This document shows positions 1 to 11,674 of a DNA stretch of 64,000 nucleotides, piece after piece; the first letter of the stretch is position 1; every line of letters begins with the position of its first letter. The stretch spans positions 1,889,591 to 1,953,590 of the forward strand of contig NW_021941373.1 of the NCBI RefSeq assembly GCF_902148845.1, in the 5' to 3' direction. This DNA comes from Salarias fasciatus (Eukaryota > Chordata > Actinopteri > Blenniiformes > Blenniidae). Under the pieces are notes generated by a model. The model saw only the letters and a program-made list of their open reading frames with translations. It ran no database searches and had not been told where the DNA came from. The position numbers and the translations under genes were made by a program.

Positions 1-605
1 CGTTCAGCCCTAGCTGAGACTGATTGAGACCTTTCTTCTTGCCTTTTGAAGAGCTATTTGTGTTTTTTCACCACCTGTGTGGGAACACTGTCTGGGCGTT
101 CCGTTTCTGAGTTCTGGTGAATTTATTTTTGGGGACTTTAAAGACTTTTGGGGCTAAAAGGGGGCGGGCAGGACGGACCACATGGCACAGGAGCATGGAC
201 ACACTATGGAACAGGAAAAGACACCAGACCAGGACCAGGAGAGGAGGAAGGTCCAGATGAGGGATCGAGGAGGGGGAAAGGAGGAAGAAGCGCCGGCTGC
301 AGCAGCAGAACCATCGCAGCAGGATGAGGGAAAAAAAGAAGAGCGGGACGACGACGAGCAGCTGATGTGTCAAACTGAGCTGATGTGTGAGGAAACAGGA
401 ACTGGTGGAACTGATGGAATGTGTGGGAGCTGTGTGGTGGGCTGTTGGCGATCCGACAGCTTCCAGCAGTAAAGTATGAAATAACACTGATGAGTGACGC
501 CGGGCTGAAACGGCTGCTGGATGGATTTAGGATTGGGACGACGGCTGTGACGGCCGAGAAGCTTCGATGATCAACTGGTGTCTTTTCTCAAAGTGCCACA
601 GTACA
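1..605. other. Unassigned sequence
   Basis: No recognisable gene or repeat end. The longest plus-strand frame (182-472) encodes a low-complexity Glu/Gln/Lys-rich peptide of 96 residues, with no domain that I recognise and no splice context. I do not call it a gene. Confidence 0.4.
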
Positions 606-609
606 TTAA

Positions 610-1327
610 AGGGGCTGCATCATGCAAAATTCACTTTTGGTATGTTTTAACCTTGTTATATAGTTATATACTCACCAAAAACACCCCAAAGCGTTTTTTT
701 TCCCATTCATGCCTGCGTTTTTGAGCTTTCCTGGTGTTTGTGCTGCTCAGAGAGGAAGCCCCTCCCGCACCCGTGAAAACGCTCTGTTTCCCACGTTCAC
801 GTCACACGGAGAAGATGGCTCCCCTGAGCCCCCCCCCCCCCCCCCAGGCCCTCGACAATCAGCGTTGCTGCTTTTTCTAACTCTGATTACGGAGATAAAC
901 TTTAAGCATCGTCTGAAAGCAACAGTCAAGCAAGAGCAAGAGTCTGGAGGGTCTGAAGGGTCTGGAGGGTCTGGAGGGTCTGGAGGGTCTGGAGGGTCTG
1001 GAGGGTCTGCGCTTGGTGAGTTTCTCACAGGAAAAGACGTTTTTGCGTGTCTTTGCGTGTAGAGAAGCTAGAGCTAAAGAGCGAAAGCTAGCTCGCGTAT
1101 TTGTTTTGAAGCTCTGATTGGTTGAAGTAGCTGTCAGTCAAAGTCCACAGGGGGAGAGGCGGGACTTCAGTGAAACAGAGTGTTTTCTCTTCCGGGTTTC
1201 AGAATTAGCCCCAGAAAATCTTTTATTTCACACAAAATGACTTTTCCTTAGCGCCAAAAATAAACTATTACCATGTTAATGACATTTCTAGGGTTTGGAC
1301 TAGCTAAAAAAGCAGGATACAGCCCCT
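610..1327 (+). mobile_element. TTAA-flanked non-autonomous DNA transposon, copy A
   Basis: Terminal inverted repeats begin AGGGGCTGCATCATGC on the left and end GGATACAGCCCCT on the right. The target TTAA lies directly outside each end (606-609 and 1328-1331). A second copy lies inverted at 43,024-43,773 with the same TTAA and the same termini. The interior has a C-homopolymer and a 9-bp repeat but no transposase. TTAA targets fit piggyBac-like elements or other TTAA users; the family is inferred only. Confidence 0.8.
943..1009 (+). repeat. 9-bp minisatellite (tctggaggg)
   Basis: About seven tandem units of tctggaggg lie inside the TTAA element. Read as protein they give Gly-Gly-Ser repeats, but there is no supporting gene. 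The other element copy has a longer array at 43,342-43,433, so the array length differs between copies. Confidence 0.85.
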
Positions 1328-1331
1328 TTAA

Positions 1332-1506
1332 AAAATCTGCAGGTTTCGGATAAATTGTTGTGGTGGGTGTGACGGCAGTCTCACCATCCAGCAGAGGGTG
1401 TGTCCAGGCACCAACATTTATGATGGAACCAGATATGTGAAAGTTAAATTTACCAGCCTAATCCAGTCACTGCTGTATTCAGCCAAGCTTGTGACGACTG
1501 CAGGGC

Positions 1507-1569
<63 letters not shown>

Positions 1570-2246
1570 CCATGACAGGCAGATGAAGGACTGTAGAATG
1601 TGTTCAGCCAGGTCACATCCTCCCTGAAGGTCCTGACTTTAAATGTTATTCATGAGGACAGCAGGGACATTACGCTGAGGAGACAGAGTTGAGAAGCAGG
1701 AGAGAAGGTGTGAGCTCTGTCACAACCAGCTGGAGAACTGCAGGAGCACAGGAAGTGACAACGAGGCTTCAGACGTGACAGGAAGCTGAAGTGATGGAGG
1801 ACGTCACAGTAATGTGGACAACACGTCTTTCCCAAAGAGTTTGTGTTTGTCTCAGAACATAACTGTTCTGCAGTCATGAGGAAGAACGAGGACGATGAAG
1901 ACGGTCTGGTCAGTGGAGCATGGAGCAGTCATGTCAGTTTAACAGACTGAAACATTTTCTCAGATTGTCAAATTTGATGAGGAAATGCGTACGCACATCG
2001 CAGACTGCAGGAATTCTTCACACTGGGAGATTTAACAACATCGTCAATGGAAGCAATTTTCACTTCTTACTTCAGGCACTTCAATGAAAAAGGGATTTAC
2101 AGACATGAACCTGTTCTCTAGCTGGAGACCAACAACCAGAGACAAAGACCAAGAGGTTTTCCACTCTGCCCACCACATGAGAGCTGCTTTAATATGGCCC
2201 ATAATCCTCTGCTGCCTGCTGAACCAACACTCTCTGACTCTCTCAG
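1332..2246. other. Gap with a (GT)n microsatellite
   Basis: A pure GT run occupies about 1,511-1,569. The rest shows no coding exon I can support, no tRNA and no clear element ends. Confidence 0.4.
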
Positions 2247-3000
2247 TGTTACGACCCGAGGAGTCAAACATATTCTTCAGGGACACAGGACAAAACAATG
2301 ATCAGGGTTCAATTATTTATTGAATATTCTCCACAGAGTCGGCGTCTTCGTGTGGTGAGTTGACGGAGCTCTGGGGGAAAAGGAACCCTCATCACCCGTG
2401 CCCCGAAAGTTACATCAAAATGAAACAAAGTATCAAACAAAGGAGGCCCAGATGCGCCAGCCAAACTGAAGAAAAAGACGAGTTCACAGCCCAGCTGCTA
2501 TGCAGCCGTCGAAGCTGATCCCTCGTCCAAACTAAAGACAAAACCCCAACTAAACCCGATCAAAGAAAGGCGAAAACGGGACGGCTGGTCACACCTGGAC
2601 GGAAAAAGACAGCGATCCAAAAGAAGGAAAAAACCGGAAAAAAGGGAACACAAAGCCGGCTGGTGGGCTAGCATGCCCTGCAGCAACATGCCAGCCTGTC
2701 GGAGCCGGAGTCCAAGGCGCGCCGGCGAGCGCACCTGGCGACAGGTGTAACGAGGTGGGTGAGCGAGCGAGCGAGAGAGAGAGACCGAACGACCCGACCA
2801 GGAGCGCCGCCTCCACGCTGCTATTTATAGCGCGGCGGCGCGACTCGCTCCAATCAAAACCGGAAAAAAAGAAAAAGATAATTACTTCATAAAAGTAACA
2901 AAACACAAAACAGGATAAATATTCCCTAAATATCTGAAAGGAAAGGAAACGAGAAACTGTCCGTACAAAAAAAACCACCATGTGCCCGCAGCACATCACA
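2247..3000 (-). mobile_element. Solo LTR of an LTR retroelement
   Basis: A 754-bp unit begins TGTTACGACC and ends GCACATCACA on the plus strand, giving TG...CA ends. It is flanked by a perfect 5-bp target repeat CTCAG (2242-2246 and 3001-3005). On the minus strand it has a TATA box (CTATAAATAG, near 2,820) and an AATAAA signal near 2,320, in the order expected of U3-R-U5, so the LTR is oriented minus. No internal region or second LTR is seen, so this is a solo LTR fossil left by LTR-LTR recombination. The family cannot be set from the LTR alone. The intact target repeat suggests it is not very old. Confidence 0.8.
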
Positions 3001-3005
3001 CTCAG

Positions 3006-3382
3006 CCTGGTCTTCATACAGGCTGGTGGCGGGATGGATGAAGCACCGAGCCCAGGAACCCGGTTGACTCTTAGCCAGCTAGCAGCCACCTGGACAGTTC
3101 TGGAGTGCCCCCGAGCAACAGCTCCAACCACCTGCTGCACAAAAACAACTGACTGAAACAACAAAAGGCTCCATGTGGACATTAGTGGCCCTCATTGCTG
3201 GAACCTGCAGGAAGATGGTTCCCAATGGACTAACAGCCCTCAGCCAGTCAGCAGAGCAGGAAACAACCTCCTCAGCAGGACACACACCTACACAAGTCCT
3301 CCAGTCTGAGACAGGAACTGTGGGAAACACCGGCCTTTCACTCTGAACCTGCTCACACACAACACGGGGTCAGAGGGGCGGA
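3006..3382. other. Gap between solo LTR and duplicated block
   Basis: No exon, tRNA or repeat end found. Confidence 0.35.
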
Positions 3383-3444
3383 GCCTATCCTCCACTGCTT
3401 CAACCAGCCACACACACACACTGCTGAGCTGTTAGTGTGTTTTG

Positions 3445-3476
<32 letters not shown>

Positions 3477-5861
3477 CTATATTATCGAGAGCAGCTCAAC
3501 ACACACCTGCTGCTTCACACACACGGTCCACCTGGCCTCAGCAGCCGGTCTGAAGCTCCTGATGGTCACACGCCTCCTGGGAGAGTGAAGCACATGGCAT
3601 CAGGACCACAGCCAGCAGTGTCCTCAAAGAGAAGCTGAAGAACCAGCAGCTCTCTACCATGTGGCGACCCGGTGGAGCAGTGTGCTGCTCTGCTACAAGG
3701 CTCTGAGCAGCAGCTGCAGTCTGGGGGCCCTGCTCCAACCCCAAGTCCACACAAATGAGGAGGATGTGAGAGAAAGCGGCGGTGAGGAAATATTTGGGAT
3801 TTGGAAGGAAAGACGCTTCACAGACAAAACTCAGCCGTCAGCAAACAGAGCCAGTGGGAGTTCAAATACTCGGGAAACAACAAACTGAAGCAGCAGCAGG
3901 GACTCCACCCCCATGCTGGCTCCGACGTCACGCCAGCTTTAACCAGTTTCTCTCCACAAACACTGAGCAGAGCCTCAGAAAGAGTGCTGAGGAGAACAGA
4001 CGCCGTTTCAGATTCCATCTGTAAAGATATGAGAGCTCACAGTGTGGTCCAGAATGACGGCTTTCTCCAGCTGCTACATCCTCTGGACCGCCAGATAAAA
4101 TCCCTCCAGACAGACGATGTGAAGAAGACATCAGCAGCTGAAGACTTGGTTCAACTCCTGGACCAGTGGAAAGAGCCACGACCATCATGTGAGGAAGAGC
4201 AGCCACAGTGTCTATGACTGCTCCTCTCACAGCTCAGTGATTGGAGCGCTGCATGATCTCAGAGGAAGACTCCGGTTCAGTCAGAGAGATGAAGCAGACC
4301 ATGTCCCAGGAGCTCCAGCAGCCATATGTCCTGCAGAGAGCCTCTGCCTCAGACACCAGCTTCAAGAAGCTGCCGTTCCTCAGCGATGAGGAGAGAGATC
4401 AACTTTCCAGAGTGTCCAACACGAGGCTGAGAGCTGTGGGACCAGACACTAAGATCACATTCTGCTTCAGGATTGCTGCTAGAAATACTGTTGTTCATGA
4501 AGAACAGATCAGCTGCTGCTTTATGATTAAAATACTGACTTTTGTTTTAATGACCTGCAGAAGGGCCCAGAGCCACAGCTTGAGAACCAGCTCTTCACTC
4601 TGCTGCTGATCAGCCTGACCTGGTGACGGCGTCTCAGGTTCAAACCCTGGACCAGGTGTGTGTTTCCCTTCTGTGGGAAGTGTGTGATTCAGTGTTAGAG
4701 AGCAGTGAATGAGTTCATGAACAATCAGCTGATCAGTGTGAGGAGTGAACAAACCAGAGATTTCCCTCTGAAAGATTAAAATATTGTCTTCTCTGTCATG
4801 TCAGATGATGTCCTGCTTTCTAAAAGTCTCCGGCCCTTGAGGATCTCTGGTCCTCCTTCACTGTGGACCCAGCCGGACTGTCCAGACCTCCAGAGAGCTG
4901 GCCCACACTGAGGCTGCCAAGTCTATCAGCTCAGCATCTCTGGTCCTGGAGGGAGGCTGCTGGAGGCTCCCTCCTGGCTAAACCTGGTCCCAGTGGACCC
5001 TCTGAGCCTGGATTCAGCACCAGGAGACACTGTGCCTTCAGAGCAGAGTTTTGTCTCCTCAACATGTTGATCAGCTGCTTTTTGGAAGAAAAACCTTCCA
5101 GAGAAGAAAACTACAAGACAGCTGTAGAGTAAAAGCCAAAGAGCTGCTGATCATCACCTGCAAAGGATCTGCTGAAGGATTTACCTTTGTTCAACTGGTT
5201 CTCAGCTGAAATGTCTCACTTTGTTTGGACTGAGAACTAAATCAAAAGTTCCTCCAGAAGAAGAGGCTCCTGGATCTAGTAGCTCTGATGCAGGATGAGT
5301 GAACTGCATCTGGAAGAACAGGGTGAGGAGGGATCTCCGCTCACTTCTCTCAACACTCTTCTGTTTGACACACTAAAACATGAGTGAAGCTTTCCACTAA
5401 AACCCTGCTTTCATTGATGGAAAGAGGACTTGAAGCTCTTTGAGTCTGGTTTTCCAGGATGGGAATTGTTCTGTATGACTGAAAGCTCATCAAGGCTCTT
5501 TAAGCTCACTGAGAAAAAATGCTCTGAAACATCAGAAATGTGAGACCATAGTGCTCTATTTTCATTTGATTCATTTCTTTTTAACTCCAGAAGAATCCTG
5601 TTTGCTCTGTTTAACTCCTGACACCATAAAGACCTTAGAAATAAAATGGTTCAATGGTATTTCAGTGTTTTCAGTGAGTTCATATCAATGTAAATGATGG
5701 TGAGATGAGCATCGTATCGACTGCAGGCTGGAGAATCCAGTGGAATTCGTCTGGTGACAGACTTTGTGATCTGGGCAAAAATGGTGTGGTGATCCAGAAA
5801 TATGGACATCATATCATCTGCTGATGAAGCTGGGATTTACTCCCCTAATGTCAATATAAAG
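3383..5861 (+). repeat. Duplicated block, left copy (direct repeat with 49,134-51,593)
   Basis: About 2.48 kb that matches 49,134-51,593 in the same orientation, about 45.7 kb away. By eye I see roughly a dozen substitutions plus a length change at a (CA)n run (3,446-3,475, shortened in the right copy). Flanking sequence differs abruptly on both sides. It contains a decayed ZBED/hAT transposase. No terminal inverted repeats are visible, so I read it as a segmental duplication, not as a single transposon. Confidence 0.9.
3782..4470 (+). pseudogene. Decayed ZBED/hAT-type transposase
   Basis: Three pieces in order resemble hAT transposases of the ZBED type. A piece near 3,782-3,870 resembles the BED-finger start (KYLGFGRKDASQT). 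One near 4,000-4,075 reads ICKDMRAHSVVQNDGF, close to the family block I(A/C)KDMRPYSVVENxGF. One near 4,355-4,400 reads FKKLPFLSDEERDQ, close to the usual FKxLPFLSxEER. The pieces lie in different frames and the DDE core is largely missing, so it cannot be functional. The assignment is by motif recall and was not searched. Confidence 0.65.
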
Positions 5862-6633
5862 CTGGGATTCAGAAAAAAAGCCCCTTCCTCCCTCTCTGAG
5901 CTGATCTGGACTGAAATCATCACTTCACTGCTTTGATCTGTCTGAGTTTTGAGTTTAGTTCCTTCTCAACCTTGATTTATTGTGAAAAACCAAGCAGCTG
6001 ATTTCAGAGCAGTAAAAAGGCCTTTTATTCCCGTCAGGAGTGTTTTCAGCTGACAGAAAGTTAAAGCTTTAATGGCTCTATTTCCTCTGAGGGAGTGTTT
6101 AGCTGTGCAGCCAGCAGTCCTCAGTGCCTGCAGTGTGTTTTGATCTGCTGAGATCTGCTCCAATAGTCTTCAAACATCTCCAGGATACACTGCCCTGACT
6201 TGAACCTCATTTCAAAGCTTTGACTTCACAGCAGCTGAGCAGCCAGACTTCATTTCCACCAGGACTCTGGCCCTGAACAAAGCTGCTGCTTTCCTCTAGA
6301 AGCACTAGAAGCTCAGCCGGGGCTGGATTCACTCCAAACTCTCTGCTCCAGACTGACACACACACTTTAGACAACTGGATGGAGTTCAGGGGAAAACCTG
6401 GCAGAGGACACATTTCACTGCCACCACTCACTTCCACAAGCTTCTCTTTAGCCTGTAGCGCCACCTGCTGGCTGGGAAACTCCCCACATTTCTGAGGAGA
6501 ACAGCTGCCTCCATGTTAGAAGAACGGCTTGATTGGCGTTCTGCTTTTTATTTCTATGTTGTCAGTGCTGTCAGGCCTCTGTATCTGCAGAGCTCCAGAG
6601 ATCATTAACTATTTGCTGCTGGGTGAAGACTGG
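5862..6633. other. Gap between duplicated blocks
   Basis: This stretch does not match the corresponding part of the right arm (51,594-52,905) until about 6,575, where shared sequence resumes just before the minisatellite. No exon or RNA gene is seen. It contains one CTCF-like motif (6,455-6,474). Confidence 0.4.
6455..6474 (-). promoter_or_regulatory. CTCF-like motif
   Basis: The minus strand reads CCAGCAGGTGGCGCTA, a strong visual match to the vertebrate CTCF core. Motif match only; occupancy is unknown. Confidence 0.45.
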
Positions 6634-6855
6634 CTGTGGGGGGACTGTCCCCCAGTGTCCAGACTGAAGGCTGTGGGTGGACTGTCCCCCAGTGTCCAGA
6701 CTGAAGGCTGTGGGGGGACTGTCCCCCAGTGTCCAGACTGAAGGCTGTGGGTGGACTGTCCCCCAGTGTCCAGACTGAAGGCTGTGGGTGGACTGTCCCC
6801 CAGTGTCCAGACTGAAGGCTGTGGGTGGACTGTCCCCCAGTGTCCAGACTGAAGG
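6634..6855 (+). repeat. 37-bp minisatellite, left copy
   Basis: Six head-to-tail units of 37 bp, each starting ctgtggg and ending ctgaagg. The same unit and the same left flank (about 6,580-6,633) recur at 52,920-53,145, so this array belongs to the duplicated arms. The long minus-strand frames across it are artefacts of a 37-bp period. Confidence 0.9.
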
Positions 6856-7985
6856 CGTTATGCTGTTTCTTCCCCACTAACACCAACTGGCACACAGTGT
6901 CACGACTCTGTCTGGAGGATCAGGACTTGGCCCACTCACAGTTTTAAGTTACAGTAACATCAACATTGAGACTCCTCTAGCACTCAGTGTGGTCCACTGA
7001 GAATCAAACATCTGTAACATCTGTAAAAATCCTTCTGGAGCTGCACAGAGATGATCAGATGATGAAGAAACTGATGCTGCTCCTCAAAGTCTCTTCCTCA
7101 AACAGAGTTTCCAGGAGTTGCTCTATTTTACATGATAATAAAATAAAGTATTCTGGATCATCTGCTGCCACTGCTCCACATGTCAGCAGCGCCCTCTTGT
7201 GGCCATATTCATTTTGACAGGGGTAAAATTGGAGCTCATGAAATGTCGTTTTCTAAAAGTTTGATAGGAGACTGATGTCAATTCAATGATTTTTATTGAC
7301 TCTCATAAATTTCTGTGCTAAAGTAGGTTAACCTAACATGTGGAGTCCTGTAGCTTTGAAAGAAAGAAAGAGAAGTTCACCACATACAGGAAGTGACTCT
7401 AACAAGTGGTTTACTGCTGAAGCTCAATGTTCGAAACTGCCATCATGTCAACAAATTAGCATCATAGTTGTCTTTTTCTTACATTGGTGTTTGACCCTAA
7501 CTGAAGACAGAGCATGTCATAACACAGATATTATTCATGTTTATGGCTGATTGTCTGCAGTATGTCTCCATATGTCCATTGTGTCACGTTGCTATGACGA
7601 CTCCACCCACACCAAGTCGGTACTCTGCATGATGGAAAGCGACCGGGGCCAAGGCCGGCCAGAGAGAACCGAGTGGAGTCAGACTGAGAAGGAACCAGAG
7701 GAACAGGACTGATAGAGCTGTCCATGGTGCTGACGTATCAACTTGTGTGTGAATCGTTCTGGACATGCCACTTTTTGTTCAATGTAAATAAAAACTGAGA
7801 TATTGAGGAATATTTTTCTCCATGACAGTGCGTCTTGTACATCATCTTATTAAACTTACGGCAGAAACCTGAAACATTTCTGGTCAAAAAAGTCAGTCAG
7901 TCAGACAAGGCTCCTCTTTCTCAGCTGTCTGCTCTGTCTCACTCATAAGTGAGAGGTATAGAGACACAAAAGACCCTGCTGTCAG
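6856..7985. other. Gap
   Basis: No supported gene. A CTCF-like motif lies at 7,187-7,206. The stretch 7,560-7,800 (containing ggaaagcgaccggggcc) looks like part of an old interspersed repeat, but I cannot find paired ends. Confidence 0.35.
7187..7206 (-). promoter_or_regulatory. CTCF-like motif
   Basis: The minus strand reads TGGCCACAAGAGGGCGCTGC, a close match to the CTCF core consensus. Motif only. Confidence 0.4.
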
Positions 7986-8058
7986 GCCTGGATGGCTCAG
8001 ATGGTAGAGCATCAGACTTTTAAACTGAGGGTCCAGGGTTCAAATCCCTGTTCAGATG
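7986..8058 (+). tRNA. tRNA-Lys (TTT), probably a pseudogene
   Basis: A 73-nt sequence with D-arm, anticodon loop CTTTTAA (anticodon TTT) and T-loop TTCAAAT. The acceptor 3' strand is altered (GATG where GGCG is expected), which leaves mismatches at the first pairs, and the anticodon stem has one A-A mismatch. No TTTT terminator follows closely. It is recognisable as tRNA-Lys but decayed. Confidence 0.75.
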
Positions 8059-8404
8059 CTACAAGGGCAGATCCTTGACTGAGTCCAAATCATGATGCTT
8101 TGAGGTATCTGTGGCCAAAACTCATGTCCTGGTGAAATGCTGTGCTTCATCTTGATGTTGTCAAGTATGAGAAGTCTCTGAGGTTCTGTTGACATTGAGA
8201 GAGTCTTCCTCTGTGACTTCTCTGAATGCCATGAGCTGTGATGTTCCTGACAGAGACGTGGCTGAGTGAAAGTGAACTAGTCCCCTGCTGGAGCTCAGTC
8301 CCCAGGACTGTGGTTTCTTCAGCTCTCCCAGCATGCCGTTGGGCTCACTTAGGGCCCGTTTATGTCCAGGAGGATTGTTTGAAATTGTTAATTGTTTCAA
8401 ACTG

Positions 8405-8523
8405 ACCATCATTCAAGTCATTAATGACTTTTTCGTTTCCTTTCGCCAGGATGTCGTCAGGAGTCTTGATCACCTGACTGATTCATGACGATCAGCTGAA
8501 TCTTTTTAATTCAGGAGTAAGTC
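8405..8523 (+). repeat. Conserved 5' flank of tRNA-Pro
   Basis: Shares blocks such as aggatgtcgtc and tgatcacctg with the sequence upstream of the minus-strand tRNA-Pro (54,571-54,690 reverse complement). The stretch before the third tRNA-Pro (about 9,900-9,958) is also related. The three genes were therefore copied with their flanks. Confidence 0.7.
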
Positions 8524-8595
8524 GGCTCGTTGGTCTAGGAATATGATTCTCACTTAGGGTGAGAGAGGTCCCGGGTGCAATTCCCGGACGAGCCC
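8524..8595 (+). tRNA. tRNA-Pro (AGG)
   Basis: A 72-nt cloverleaf with a perfect acceptor stem (GGCTCGT/ACGAGCC) and anticodon loop TTAGGGT (anticodon AGG). The anticodon stem has one A-A mismatch. The T-loop reads TGCAATT instead of the usual TTCAAAT, which changes the conserved T-loop bases used by TFIIIC and for tertiary pairing. It may be weakly active or a young pseudogene. Confidence 0.8.
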
Positions 8596-9889
8596 TTAGC
8601 TTTATGATTGCACTCTCCACCAAAGCTTTCAGCTGTGGTCCTCAACCAGGATCCCTTTGAGTTAAATTTCAGAATCTTCTCTGTCTTTGTGTTGGAGGTT
8701 TGTCTGATCTCATGTTCATGACCAGCAGCAGCATTTCCACTGTCAACAAGGAGACGGAGCCTGAGAGCTCTGGAGAAGTTCCATCTTGGGAGCAGTTTCT
8801 AAAAAGTAGTGTTTTCAGTGTCTCCAGCTCTGTTGTGGTGTAAACAGACACCAGAACACAGTGAGAGTTTAGTGTTTCCTCTTGAAGCCTCTGCAGTGTG
8901 AACGGCCTTATTTTCAGGCAGCAGACCAAAACAGTGTTGTCAGACAGAAGAGCTGGAGGACATGGTTCCTGGAGAGAAGCAGAGCTGAGTCCTCCAGTGG
9001 TTTCATTTAGGATGTGAGGGACTCAGCAGCACAGCGGCCCAGCAGGAGTCATGGCTGTGAGACGCTGCACCACTGGAGGAAACTCTTTTCTGCACTCACT
9101 CTTTGATCAGGGAGCAGTTTGGACTTTGTCATTTAGATTTTAGCTTCAGAATCCATCATATTCTATTTAAATTCCCTGAAGTTATCATTTAAATACCCAG
9201 TAGGTCTGAGTCTTATATCCCAAAAATCTTATATAAAGATTTTTTCTCAAAATGAATAAATACAATCCAAATCTGATATATAAAGTTTTACCATAAATAC
9301 CCGTCTGGATCAAAGTCACTGACAAACTGCAACACAGGCACTTTTATTAACCACCAGCTGCACAAAATCAACATGTGAATTCTCCAGAAAAATGGTGGAA
9401 AAAAGTGGGATGCAATAAAAATGTGTTTGCAGAGTTTAATCAGCTGTCAAAGTGATTTTAGTTGAGAGAGAAACTGGAGGAGGTCAGAGCAGAGAAATGA
9501 CAACAGAATAATGAGCAAACATCCACAAATCCAAATGTTTTAGTGTGAATAAATAGAAGAGCAGCATGAAAATGTAATATCTTCAAAATCAGTTCAGCTT
9601 CAACATCATGTCAGTTTTAAACTTTGTATCCTGGATCAGCGTCCAGTGAAACGTCTCTTTCAATCCTGCTGCAGCTGAAAATGGAACAACGACTCAACTC
9701 TCTGCACAGTCATCTCACCGGCCGGACTGGAGCCTCTGGAGTCCCTGGTTTGGCCCACGGACCAGATGTTTGAAAGAGCTGTGCACAATGAGAGGAAAGC
9801 CTCCCTCCTGATTGGACGAGACAGAGAGAGGACAAAGGAGGACCTGAGGACGCTCAGCGAGGACCAGCTGAGGAAACACACTCAGGACA
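8596..9889. other. Gap between tRNA-Pro genes
   Basis: No exon or element ends that I can support. Confidence 0.35.
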
Positions 9890-9958
9890 ACCACCTGAAG
9901 ACTGTCCAGGCTGTCAGGAGGCTTCAGCACCTGCCTGGTTTATGATAACCTACGTGTT

Positions 9959-10030
9959 GGCTCGTTGGTCTAGGGGTATGATTCTCACTTCGGGTGTGAG
10001 AGGTCCCAGGTTCAATTCGCGGACGAGCCC
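9959..10030 (+). tRNA. tRNA-Pro (CGG), T-stem damaged
   Basis: A 72-nt sequence with perfect acceptor and anticodon stems and loop TTCGGGT (anticodon CGG). The T-stem CCAGG/CGCGG has two mismatches, whereas the tRNA-Pro at 54.5 kb has CCGGG/CCCGG. The upstream ~70 bp is related to the flanks of the other two tRNA-Pro genes. It is probably a recent pseudogene or has weak activity. Confidence 0.75.
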
Positions 10031-11239
10031 TTCAGTTGTCTTTGCTCTCTCCTACCAATGGTTTTCAGGTTTGTGTAAAGAAGAAGTCTGTCCACCAGAG
10101 GAAAATAATGTGATTAGTTTGATATATTCCAGTTAAAAGTGAGGGGAACGAGTGTGGAAACCCTCCTCAGATTCAGAGTGATGATCTGCTTGGTGGAGGA
10201 GCGACCGGCCCCCAGTGACGTGGAGGGAAACCCCGTAGCGTCAGCACAGGTTCAGACTGCTGAACGAAGCCACACCTGGATTTACCAACGTGACACAGCT
10301 GCTGAAGGAGCTCCGGCTCCATGCTGCTCACTCAGAGGAGGAAGAACCAGATGTTGGACTCTGCAGACCAGGGGCCTCGCTGATCACACACTGTGGAGGA
10401 TCCACACTAAAAGTCTAGCAGCACCAAAAGCAGAAACATCCTCTGGTTTATAAAGCATGCAGCTCTTTCCCTTTATAAATCCAGTCCAGCTGGAAGGCTG
10501 TGCAGGTGGATTCACCTCATATCACCCTCCACACACACACTTTCTACCAGGAATGGTCACAGTACCTCAGGAAGATTTGATCTCAATAAGCTGCTGATCG
10601 CTGGAGTTTTACTCTCAATCATGGCAGAGAAGACCAGGAGAAGGAGTTTCAACAACTTCTACATTGACTTGTTGAGGGAAATATGATTTTACCAGATGAT
10701 TTTCTTGCTTTTTATTCCAACATTTTACAGCTACTATTTCTCTCTCTTTCTGGTTGCCTCGACCAGCCTTGTGGCTTCTGGAGTCATCTGCAGGTTTTTT
10801 CAGACATTGTTAAGTGTTTTTGTTGTGTTTAACTTGGACTGGCTGACTCCATCTGTTATCAGGGCTTTGTGTCAGTATCTGGTCTGAACCCCGACTGGGA
10901 GGAAGAGACTCAGAGAAGGTCTGTGAGCGACAGCTTTCTCGTCTGTTCTTCCCTCTCTGAGAGAATCCTTTTTAAACTAGGAGGACGAGAGAGGGGTCAT
11001 TTGTCCCTTTCCATGTATCAGACAGCAGAGGAGTGATTTGACCCATAAGGTGACAAACAAGCTTTTTTTATCTGAAAAGGCATGTGAATGGAGTAGACTC
11101 AGACGCTGCCAGCAAGTCCACCCGTCTCTCCTGTATATAAATGAGGCAATCACAGCTGCAGGCACGGACAATACAGAACAACATCAAGGAACGTCAGTGA
11201 GAGAGGATCTATACAAACCACTTTAGACACTTGTGGATT
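10031..11239. other. Gap
   Basis: No RNA gene, exon or element termini recognised. Confidence 0.35.
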
Positions 11240-11366
11240 TCTCAGAGATTCTTTATGTCAACAACATGAGGATGTCCAGAGCTCTTTGTTTTGAGATGGA
11301 TTTTATCTCACAACCACCAAGAGACACTCAGCCTCTGTTCATGAGCTTGATGATATTGATGTAAGA

Positions 11367-11585
11367 CAGGGGTCCTCAAAAACAAATCTTGAAGGTCCAC
11401 ATTTGTTTTTTACAATCAAGCATGGGTCCAGGCTTCAGCGCCCTGTGGGAGTGGGGGAGCGTGCTTCAGAGCAAGGCGGTGCAGAACGGTTCTCACACAG
11501 AACACGGACCGTTTAAGAAAGATTTTTGTTCTTTTTCCATTCATTTGCCCTGGGTCCACAGCAGTCCACTAATTGAGGAACCCGG
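11367..11585. mobile_element. hAT-type MITE (219 bp)
   Basis: Starts CAGGGGTCCTCAA and ends TTGAGGAACCCGG, giving related inverted ends. A perfect 8-bp target repeat ATGTAAGA lies on each side (11,359-11,366 and 11,586-11,593). The inverted copy of this locus near 58,570-58,590 lacks the element, giving an empty site. There is no coding content. Confidence 0.85.
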
Positions 11586-11602
11586 ATGTAAGACTCAGAA
11601 CC

Positions 11603-11674
11603 TGGAGATGCTGGGGATTGAACACAGGACCTCCTAAATGCAACGCAGACGCTCTACCACTGATCTACATCCCC
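11603..11674 (-). tRNA. tRNA-Ala (TGC), decayed
   Basis: A 72-nt minus-strand sequence starting GGGGATGTAGATCAGTGG, with anticodon loop GTTGCAT (anticodon TGC). The anticodon stem and T-stem each have a mismatch, and the conserved GCTCAG of the D-arm is GATCAG. Its flanks match those of the intact tRNA-Ala at 58,495. Probably a pseudogene. Confidence 0.7.

Noticed and set aside
182-472. 96-residue acidic frame
   Set aside because: Low complexity, no domain and no gene context.
1398-1586. Frame with poly Cys-Val run
   Set aside because: Produced by the GT microsatellite. The same applies to frames at 12,000-12,120, 15,196-15,393 and 42,694-42,978.
6605-6895. Minus-strand repeat protein of about 96 residues
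   Set aside because: Comes from the 37-bp minisatellite. The frame rotates through the units and no start context or homologue is apparent.
9660-9950. Protein-like plus-strand frame (RKASLLIGRDRERTKEDLR)
   Set aside because: No start, splice sites or family. Part of it is the shared tRNA-Pro flank.
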